A stretch of 22,426 nucleotides of DNA from a bacterium. Lineage in GTDB: Bacteria > RBG-13-66-14. The stretch spans positions 1 to 22,426 of the forward strand of contig JAPLSK010000133.1 in the NCBI GenBank assembly GCA_026398675.1, in the 5' to 3' direction. Positions 1-9,500 of the stretch are shown piece by piece; the first letter of the stretch is position 1, and each line of letters opens with the position of its first letter. The position numbers and the translations under genes were made by a program. The notes below the pieces were generated by a model. The model was not told the origin of the DNA, did no database searches, and saw only the letters and a program-made list of their open reading frames with translations.

Positions 1-2058
<2,058 letters not shown>

Positions 2059-2097
2059 TTTTACCTGATTGATTGGTCGGTGCGCGTCAACGGGGCG

Positions 2098-2126
2098 ATT
2101 ATAACAGGCCCCCGGCGGGGGGCCAA
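2098..2126 (-). promoter_or_regulatory. Promoter of alaS (extended -10)
   Basis: Read on the minus strand, TTGGCC (2126-2121) and TATAAT (2103-2098) are separated by exactly 17 bases. TGT directly precedes the -10 box, making an extended -10. Transcription would start near 2091, leaving a leader of about 33 nt. The -10 is a perfect sigma-70 consensus and the -35 matches 4 of 6. Confidence 0.7.
2107..2124 (-). terminator. GC-rich stem-loop between the propeller gene and alaS
   Basis: A perfect 7-bp dyad (GGCCCCC/GGGGGCC, 4-base loop) lies 27 bases after the stop codon of the 2151-3353 gene. No T-run follows, so as an intrinsic terminator it is weak. It occupies the -35/-10 spacer of the alaS promoter, so a regulatory role is also possible. 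Confidence 0.4.
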
Positions 2127-2150
2127 GCATCCGCGGTCGGGTCGGCCGAA

Positions 2151-3353
2151 TCAGGGCACGGGCCAGAAGGCGAAGAGCGGCACCAGCTCCGCCGTGACCG
2201 CCTGCTCCGCCCGGTCCGGGTCGTTGGAAAAGCAGGTCAGCTCCACGGTCTCCACCACGCCGTCCACGGGGATGCGCTCGGTGCTCCCCCGCAACTCGTA
2301 GGGGCTCTCGTGGGGCGCCAGCTCGAACCGGGTGTCCCAGGTCACCGTGTCCTGGGGGGTGGTCTCCCCGCTTCCCGCGTAACCGCCGACGATTTGGAAA
2401 CCCTCTATAGGCAGCGGCCGTCCCAGGTCCACGGTGACCCTCTCCCCCCGCCACACGGTTTGGGGGTCACCGTCGAACAGTTGTTCGGCGCCGGGGGAAT
2501 CGGTGGAGATAAGCGGGGAGAGCTTCCCCGTGGCCAGGTCCAGCTCTTGCCACCGGGCCAGCCCCCTGGGTGGATAACCCGGGTCGCAGCCCCAGGGCAT
2601 GGTCCAGAACGCCGGAGCGGCGGCCGTCTCCTCGGCCAGAACGACCGTCCGCCCGTCCCGACTGGCGACGGGGAGGACCCACCCCACTTCGGGCAGCACC
2701 TCGGTCACCATATCGGTCGTCAGGTTCCAGCGCAGGAGCGGCTGCAGGTCGAGGAACTCGTCCGAGGCCGGGGAGTGGGGGTGGAAGTTCATGTAGAGCG
2801 CATCCCCGTCGTCGGACCACTCGAGCAGGTGGACGCTGACCCGGACCTGGTCCGTCTCCACGGGGAAGGTCCGCCGCCCGACGACCTCGCACTTTCGCGC
2901 CAAGCCGTAGATGATGACTTCCACCTGGTGCTCGTCGCCGCCGATTGCCGCGGCGAGCCGGTTTCCCTCCGGCGACAGGGCGTACTTGACGAAATCCGGC
3001 TGGCCGGGCAGCTCGTACATGTCCACGACGAAGCCCAGGTCGGCGTCGTCCACGTGCATGCGTCGGATGCGCAGGTTCGTCGGGTCCGCCCCGTCCCGCC
3101 GCCCGAAGTAGATGTAGCCGTCGAGGCAGCCCAGGAGAAAGTCGCCCTCGCCCATCGCCAGCTCGAATGTCCGGCTGCGCCGCACCAGGACGGCGGTGTC
3201 GTCTCCCGGCGTCCATTCGAGGTCGTAGCCCTCGCCGGCAATCTCGACCCTCGGCTCGTAGAGCTCCGACCAAGTGTAGTGTGGCCGGTCGAGCCCGGCG
3301 GCGGCGAGCGTCGCCGTGAACATTAAAATTATCAACAGCTTGCGGATGAGCAT
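2151..3353 (-). CDS. Secreted propeller-like protein with C-terminal discoidin/NADase-type domain
   Basis: The 400-residue protein has a clear signal peptide (MLIRKLLIILMFTATLAAAG), so it should act in the periplasm or outside. Residues about 40-285 contain repeated beta-rich units such as YALSPEGNRLAAAI and LEWSDDGDALYMNF, resembling TolB/PD40 propeller blades. Residues about 290-395 (LFDGDPQTVWRG, VTVDLGRPLPIEGFQIVGGY) resemble the discoidin-like 'NADase-type glycan-binding' fold, in which a protein is compared by 'defect' of a ligand site I cannot confirm here. ATG at 3353 is preceded by a good ribosome binding site (AAGGGG, 5 bases upstream). That site overlaps the TAA stop of the broken cytochrome gene, so the genes probably formed one operon. 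Domain assignments are by eye. Substrate and role are unknown. Confidence 0.75.
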   Translation of the reverse strand: MLIRKLLIILMFTATLAAAGLDRPHYTWSELYEPRVEIAGEGYDLEWTPGDDTAVLVRRSRTFELAMGEGDFLLGCLDGYIYFGRRDGADPTNLRIRRMHVDDADLGFVVDMYELPGQPDFVKYALSPEGNRLAAAIGGDEHQVEVIIYGLARKCEVVGRRTFPVETDQVRVSVHLLEWSDDGDALYMNFHPHSPASDEFLDLQPLLRWNLTTDMVTEVLPEVGWVLPVASRDGRTVVLAEETAAAPAFWTMPWGCDPGYPPRGLARWQELDLATGKLSPLISTDSPGAEQLFDGDPQTVWRGERVTVDLGRPLPIEGFQIVGGYAGSGETTPQDTVTWDTRFELAPHESPYELRGSTERIPVDGVVETVELTCFSNDPDRAEQAVTAELVPLFAFWPVP

Positions 3354-3362
3354 ATCAACCCC

Positions 3363-3990
3363 TTAAAGAAAACGGCCGATGAGATACCACCAGGCGCCGG
3401 TGGCGAACATGACGAGGTTTACCAGCAGCAGCGCGCCGCCCACGATGTGGCAGGCCCGCCACGGCTTCCACCGCTTCTCGACAGCACCTTGGCGGCGCAG
3501 AGCGCCAGCCCGACGAAGCCGACCACCGAGCGCAGCACCACCCGGTCCGTATTGCCGCGGAGGCCGTGGGCCACGATGCAGATGCCGGTCAAGAGGACGT
3601 AGAGGCCCAGGGTCGCCCAGCCGAAGATTCTGTGCCTGCGGCGCAGCCTAGCGCCCTTATCCGGATCCCGCTTGGCCGCCGGGCGGGAGGAGTAGATGAG
3701 GACGTACGCGGTGAGCGCCGCCAGGAGCGTCAGGACGGTCAGGCAGCTCTTGAGGAGCCACGCGGCGAAGCGGTCACCGGGGGCTGCGGGACCTCGTGCC
3801 CCGCCTCGACCCACCCCGCGAGGCTGTACCAGTGGGCCGCGTAGTAGAGGCCGCGCTCGTTGCGCTCTCCGCCGCCCCGGGGATCGAGGTGGCGGTAAAC
3901 GCAGTCCTTGCGCTCCCGGTCCGCGAACTCGGGCCGGGCGGAGGCGCACACGACGAGAATGAGAACCGCGAGAAAGGTGAATTTTTTCAT
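3363..3990 (-). pseudogene. Decayed membrane-bound c-type cytochrome-like gene
   Basis: ATG at 3990 overlaps the TGA of the upstream CHAT gene (ATGA). The first frame gives a signal peptide (MKKFTFLAVLILVVCASA) and RPEFADRERKDCVYRHLDP, then NERGLYYAAHWYSLAGW. This looks like a small heme c domain, but the expected CxxCH is CVYRH, one base change (TGC to CGC) from intact. Near 3776-3790 the homology jumps frame to a membrane region (FAAWLLKSCLTVLTLLAAL, then RRHRIFGWATLGLYVLL). Near 3470-3482 it jumps again and ends with ACHIVGGALLLVNLVMFATG and TAA at 3365-3363. Both shifts fit single-base deletions. The membrane part resembles heme-binding four-helix proteins related to DUF4405/DUF6529, by recollection only. 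With two shifts and a lost heme cysteine, it is probably a pseudogene. Assembly error could explain the shifts but not the cysteine. Confidence 0.7.
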
Positions 3991-6452
3991 GGCGAGGCGT
4001 GGGTGAAGACGCCGAATCCGCCCCAGTACGCCGGGCTGGCGAAGCTCTCCCGGGTCGAGAGCTGGGCCCGCCGGAGCGCCTCGGCGGGCGGGAGTCCGTC
4101 GGCGAGGCCCAGGAAGAGGTTGCGGACGGTGATGGCGGTGGCGATGTCCGATGTGCGCCAGAAGGTGGCGGCCACGGCGTCCGCTCCGGCGAAGAGGAAG
4201 GCCCGCGCCAGGGATAAAAATTCCAGGCCGTCGGCCCCCTCGGGCACCGCCGTGTTGCCAGGGGCATTACTCGCTACGCTCGTTTCGCAGGCCGAGAGGA
4301 CCGCCAGCTCGCAGTGCAGTGGCAGGGCCAAAATTTCCCTCACCGTGAGCAGGCCGTCCTCGCCGACCGGTGTCGCGGCGTCACCTTCCTCCGCCGGCGT
4401 CAGCAAGAGGGCCGAGGAGAGCGGGTCGCCCGGCACGAGCCGGGTGTGGGTGGCCAGGTGGAGCCGGCGGGCCTGGCCGGCCAGCTCGTAGTAGCGGCTC
4501 TCCAGGGCGGCCTTGCCGGTGAACGGGGCCGGTCCGCCGGGGAACAAGCCGGCGATACTCTCCGCTTCTTTCTCGGCGAAGGGGAGGTCGTCCTGGGGGT
4601 TTCCCGTACTCGGATTGGCGAAGCTGACCAGCGGCAGCTCGCCGTAGGCGTCGTTCACGGGTGCGAGCCAGGCGGTGAAGCTCGGCGCGTAGGCCAGCGA
4701 GAAGCGGTCCAGCAGGCAGCCTTCCCCGAAGGGCAGGATGGCGAAGGGCACGTAGGAGAGCTCGCCGTCGGGGATTATCAGGAGCTCGTCCACGTCCTCC
4801 GCGGAAAGCTCCGCGGTCCAGGGTCCGATGACCTCGGCGGCCAGGGCGGTGGCGAGCTCGTCGAAGCGGGTCTGGTCGCCCCGGGAGGTGAACAGGCCGA
4901 CCAGTTCCCGGGCGGCGCTCCGGGTGGCCTGGGCCGGTCTTTCGACGACCCTCACCCCGTCGCCGTCCACCAGCCAGCTCCAGAGGCGGTCGCCGTCCAG
5001 ATGGTAGACCAGGGCCACCCGGCGGTCGCCGACGCCCCGGATGATTTCCTCCGCCGTCGCCGTCTTCCCGACGACCCCGGCGAAGGCGGGCCGGCGTTCG
5101 GCTATCTCCCCGACCAAATCGCCCTCTTCCGCCAGCGCCCCGGCCAGTCCCACGTCGCTCTCCGCCCCGAGGAGGAGGGAAATCCGCCGGGACAGCTCGA
5201 TGTACCGGGTCAGGGCCTGCCCGAGCTCCAGGTCGCGCCAGGGTATGTCCGCCGCCGCCAGGGTCCGTTCGCCGACGACGGAGCGGCAGGTTTCCTCCAG
5301 CTCGAGGCTCCGGTTATAATCCCCGGCCTCGAGGGCGAGCTCGATCCCGTGGGTGAAGAGCTGCTTGGGCCCGACGAAGATGCCCTGGTGGGCGGAGGAG
5401 AGCGGCGATTCGGGCGCGGCCTGACGCACGATGTCCAGGGCCAGCGCGAACTCGGCCAGGGCCGCCTGCCGGTCCCCCCGGTACGCGGCCAGACGGCTGA
5501 GCTGGTGGTGGACCCGCCAGAGGAGGTCGGGCCGCGCGGTAACGACCGCCCCCCTCCGGGCCCGGTCCAGGCAGTCGGCCGCTTTGGCGGGGTCGTCGGG
5601 GAGGACGAGGCGGGCCACGTCGCAGTAGCCCAGAATCGTCCGCGGGTTCGTCAGGTCCGCGTCCGCCAGGTAGCGCTCATGGAAGGCGACGGCCTCGGCG
5701 GTATTCCCCTCCAGCTCGGCGACGGCGGCCAGGTGCCGCAGGTCGTTCGAAACCCCGTGGGAATAGCCGATCCGTTGGTCCTCGGTCAGCGCCTCCTCGA
5801 AGTGGACGCGGGCGATGCCCAGGCGACCGCTGAGGCGGTACACGAGGCCCAGGTTCGAATGGGCCGCGGCCGTTTCCTGGGCGTCGCCGGAGGCTACGGC
5901 CTTCTCCAGGGCGGCCGTCGCCGCGGTGAGCGCCTCGTCGAACCGGCGCATTCCCAAGAGCGACAGCGCCTCGCTGCCCAGGAAACGGGCGATGAGACCG
6001 GGAGGCCCGTTCTCCCCCAGCTCCGCGAGAACCTTTCGGCTTATCTCCAGGGACTCCTGGAAGGACTGGTCCTTCCAGCACGCCTTGGCCAGGCCGAAGA
6101 GGTTGTCCAGGCGCGCCGTGGGCGCGTCGGGCTCGCCGGGGTACTTTTCCGCTTTCGCGAGACCTTCCGTGTGGTACGCCCTGGCGGCGGAGATGTCGCC
6201 CTTCTCCGTGGCGATGAAGCCCAGGAGCGCCAGGGCCCTCGATTCGCCCACCGGGTCGCCCAGCCCGGCGAAGGTCAGGCGGCTCTGTTCGGCGTAGCCC
6301 CCGGCCTTATCCTGGTCGTCCAGGTTGGCCTGGTACAGGTTCCCCAGCTCGAGCATGACCTGGGCCCGCATCGCCTCGCGCTCGACCCCCGAGGCCAAGT
6401 CGGCGGCCAGGTTGTACTCCTCCGCGGCCTCCTCGAAGCGGTACATGCGCAC
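3987..6452 (-). CDS. TPR-CHAT protein, C-terminal part of a split giant gene
   Basis: The 821-codon reading frame begins with GTG at 6452, but homology continues upstream in the same frame to about 6593 without a start. It is therefore most likely the 3' part of a larger gene. Residues about 1-440 are tetratricopeptide-like helical repeats (for example AAAHSNLGLVYRLSGRLGIARVHFEEAL). Residues about 480-821 form a CHAT domain, a caspase-fold cysteine peptidase. It has the catalytic His669 in LHLATHTRL and Cys722 in LSACET, followed by ARAFLFAGADAVAATFW and PPAEALRRAQ. The dyad is complete, so this domain could be active if translated. The stop overlaps the next start as ATGA. A repeat-like 13-mer (4270-4282) encodes the residues right after the catalytic cysteine. 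If translated from GTG 6452 it would lack a signal peptide. Confidence 0.85.
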   Translation of the reverse strand: MRMYRFEEAAEEYNLAADLASGVEREAMRAQVMLELGNLYQANLDDQDKAGGYAEQSRLTFAGLGDPVGESRALALLGFIATEKGDISAARAYHTEGLAKAEKYPGEPDAPTARLDNLFGLAKACWKDQSFQESLEISRKVLAELGENGPPGLIARFLGSEALSLLGMRRFDEALTAATAALEKAVASGDAQETAAAHSNLGLVYRLSGRLGIARVHFEEALTEDQRIGYSHGVSNDLRHLAAVAELEGNTAEAVAFHERYLADADLTNPRTILGYCDVARLVLPDDPAKAADCLDRARRGAVVTARPDLLWRVHHQLSRLAAYRGDRQAALAEFALALDIVRQAAPESPLSSAHQGIFVGPKQLFTHGIELALEAGDYNRSLELEETCRSVVGERTLAAADIPWRDLELGQALTRYIELSRRISLLLGAESDVGLAGALAEEGDLVGEIAERRPAFAGVVGKTATAEEIIRGVGDRRVALVYHLDGDRLWSWLVDGDGVRVVERPAQATRSAARELVGLFTSRGDQTRFDELATALAAEVIGPWTAELSAEDVDELLIIPDGELSYVPFAILPFGEGCLLDRFSLAYAPSFTAWLAPVNDAYGELPLVSFANPSTGNPQDDLPFAEKEAESIAGLFPGGPAPFTGKAALESRYYELAGQARRLHLATHTRLVPGDPLSSALLLTPAEEGDAATPVGEDGLLTVREILALPLHCELAVLSACETSVASNAPGNTAVPEGADGLEFLSLARAFLFAGADAVAATFWRTSDIATAITVRNLFLGLADGLPPAEALRRAQLSTRESFASPAYWGGFGVFTHASP
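4270..4282 (-). repeat. Short dispersed repeat core, copy inside CHAT2
   Basis: On the minus strand this is CGAGCGTAGCGAG, identical to 12929-12941. The following 13 bases match the second copy at 8 positions. It lies in frame, encoding TSVAS just after the catalytic SACET motif. Confidence 0.5.
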
Positions 6453-6538
6453 CAGCAGGCGGGCGCGGTCGAGATGGCCGGCAAGGTAGGGGTCGGTCAG
6501 GGCGGTAACCTCGGGCCCGCCGAGCTCGCCCAGGGCGC

Positions 6539-9500
6539 TCAGGTAGTCGCCGTTGGCCTCCAGCGCCGCGTCCAGGTCGCCGGCCTCCCAGATTCAGTTT
6601 CCCCGAATCGCGCGCGGCGCCGACGGCGGCCCCCCAGAGCTGAAGTTTCTTCTCGTTGTCCCCCAGGCGCTCCGCCATCCCCGCGGCCTTGAGGAACTGG
6701 TACAGGGCGGTCTCGAAATCCCCATCCCCCTGGTAGGCCAGGGCCGAGCGGACCGTGCTCGAGAACTGCTCCTCGGCGAATGTGCGCGCCTCGGCGTCGG
6801 AGAACCCGGCGAACCCCAGGAGCATCGCCCCGGCCCAGTCCGTCGCGGACGGGTACTTCTCCCGCACCTCGAGCTGGGCCCGCCGGACCGCCTCGGCCGG
6901 CGGCTCGCTCAACCGACGGCGCGCGAAGGCCTCCGCGAAGAGGCTCCGCGCTCCGTCGTCGGCCGTGTCGGGGGAGAAGATGAGGCTGGGCACCCCGGCG
7001 TACGTGAAGCACCGGCACAGGACGGACAGACCTTTGCCGAGGACGGGACCCAGCTCGATCCAGATTCAGGTTTCTTTGAGGATCACGACGTTGATGTTTA
7101 GGGTGTTGCCCAAGAGCGCTTCGCTCCTGGGCGGCTTGGCGGGCCGAATCCGGAACGCCGATGCGGCCCACGAAGAACATCGGTTTCGAGTAGCTCGCGT
7201 TCCGGGCGTCGTAGCAGTAGGTCAGCTCGGAGAAGGAGGCTACGACCGCCACCGGGGTCGTCTCGACGAGCGGCCGACCGTCCCCCGCCGAGAGGGCGGG
7301 CCAGGGGACGCGCCAGAGCACGCCGTCCGGCGCGATGTAAACGGTTCGGGCCCCGCTTATCTCTCCCGCATACGGCGAGAGGAGAAGGCGCCCCAGCTCG
7401 ACGAGGGCTTCGGCGTCCCCGGCGGACACCCGGTCCACCAGCTCCCGGGCCGCCGTCCGGTTCAGCCCGATCCGCGTCTGCCGCACGCCGTCGGAGTCCA
7501 TAAGCCAGGCGTAGAGGCCGTCGCCGGCGAAGAAATAGGTGAGCAGAATTTCGCCCCCGCGCAGCACATCTTCGGCATCCTCGAGCCCGGAGGGGTATAC
7601 CCCCACCAGGGCCGTCAGGATGGGTTTCCGATTGTGCTGTTCCTCGACTATCCCGCGGTAGTGGAGCCGTTCGTCCACCAGTTGCCGGCGCAGCCCCTCC
7701 ATCTCCCCGGTCACCGTGGGGTCCGTGGAGAGGCTTCCGGCCGAGATTTGGTTGCTCAAGTCGGATATGCGTTCCTGGGTGAAGAGCTCGTCTCCCAGGA
7801 ACAGCTTGTCTATCTCGCTGGCCAGCTCGAGATCCCGGTCGGCGAAGATGCTTGCCAGGTAAGCCTGCTGCTGGCGGTCAACCTGGCGGAGCGCATCCTC
7901 GGCGGATCCCGCGTCGGCCAGGAGAATCACCATTTTCTCGTACAGGTCGCGGATCTCGGCGAAGGTCACCGATAGGGGCACGGTTTGGCTCTTCTGGCCG
8001 ATTTCGCGCTCGACCGTCTCCAGGGCTTGTTCCAGGTAAACCTTGGCCCGGCCGGATTCCCCGCGCGAGAGGTAGAGCTCGGCCAGGGAGCGGCTCGCCC
8101 GCCAGGACAGCCGATCCAGGGCGAAGAGGTTCGCCCGGTCCCGTGCCCGCTGCAGGAGGTTCTCCGCCTCGGCGAAGTCGAGCTGCACCAGCGCCACCCC
8201 CCGGTTGTGCTCGCAGGCCACCGCGCCGGCGGCGTCACCCAGGGTTTCGTACGCGCTCTGGGCGACGAAGAAGGCGGCTTCGGCCTTTCTTATGCGCTCG
8301 TACCGCTCGACCGGGGTCTCGTTGTCGCCCGCGAGGTACAGTCGGAGAAGCCCGCGGGCGTTGGCGATGCGCGCCCCGAGCTTCGGGTCCGCCACGCTGT
8401 AGAGTTTGGGGGCGTATTCCTCGAGCGCCGTCTGGACCTCGGTGGCGATGCCGCGGAGGTCGGTCGTCGCTTCGTCCGTCCCCATATCGGAGAAAAGTTC
8501 CCCGGCGGGTGAACCTTCCATGCGCATCCGGTCGGAGATGTTCATGGCGATTTCCGCCAGGTTGGAAAGCGCCACGAGCGCGCCCCGGTACGCCCCGCCC
8601 ACGAGGCACGCCTTCATGGAGGCGAGGTAGTTCTTCGCCGCTTCGGCCAGGTCGCCCAGCTTGTAGGAGAGGTAACCGATCCGGTTGTAGATTCTACCCC
8701 TCTCGGCGGAGGCCACCTCCTCGTTCTTCTCGCCGGAAGTCTCCTCGAAGAGGGCCAGGCGCTCTTCGTAGCAGGCGATAGCCGCGCGGTAGTCCCCCCG
8801 ACGGGATTGGCACTTGGCGGCGAAGGTGTAGATGAGCTCCTTCTCACCGGCGAGGTCGAACCCTCGGGCCGCCTCCGAGGAATCGCCCACCAGGCCCGCG
8901 CTGAAGGAAAAGTCCAACAGACCGCTGCCGGCGGTCGAATATCGGGCCCGGCCGAGCTGCTCCAGGACGTCGAGCGCCTGCTGGAAGTAGTCTAGGGCGT
9001 CGGTGTAGAGCTGGAGGAAGTAGTAGCAGACGCCGATGTTTCTGAGGGCGTAAGAGCGCTTGGCGCGGGCGGCCAGGGCCCTCTCGGCGGCGCGGGTGCG
9101 ATCGCCGAGGTCCGTCAGGTCGGCGGCGGCGGCCTCCTCCCGCTGGGCCACCCGGCTGTAGAGGTCGGCGGATTGGATGAAGCAATTCAGCGCCTGGTCG
9201 TAGGATTCCTGTTCGAAGTAAACCAGGGCCTGGCCGTCGGTGCACATGAGTACGCCCACGTCGTTGCCCAGCTCGGCGAAGATGTCCCGGGCGATACCGT
9301 AGTGCCGGACCGCCTCCGCGTAGTTCTCGGTGTGGCGGGCGCAGCGTCCGGCGTTGAAGTGGTAGCGCGCTTCCACCTCCGCCTCACGCGGGACGGTCAT
9401 CAGCTCCTCGCGTCTCGCGTAATGCTCGTAGGCCGGGCCGAAGTTGTACAACAGGTAGCTGGCGTTGCCGAGGGCGAGCTCGATGTCGGCCTCGAAGTCC

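Noticed and set aside
2073..3326. Plus-strand 417-codon frame opposite the propeller gene
   Set aside because: No signal peptide or motif; the minus strand has a signal peptide, ribosome binding site and domain pattern.
4314..6692. Plus-strand 792-codon frame opposite the CHAT gene
   Set aside because: Low-complexity GQV-rich translation typical of antisense to a GC-rich TPR gene.
7066..7068. TGA as selenocysteine or reassigned codon
   Set aside because: TGA ends several intact genes here (pckA, rng, the CHAT gene), and the site does not align with the CHAT cysteine; no SECIS-like hairpin was seen right after it.
6539..7107. Arginine-rich end of the 1,833-codon frame as a real domain
   Set aside because: Composition is that of an out-of-frame reading, and real CHAT/TPR homology is present in the other frame.
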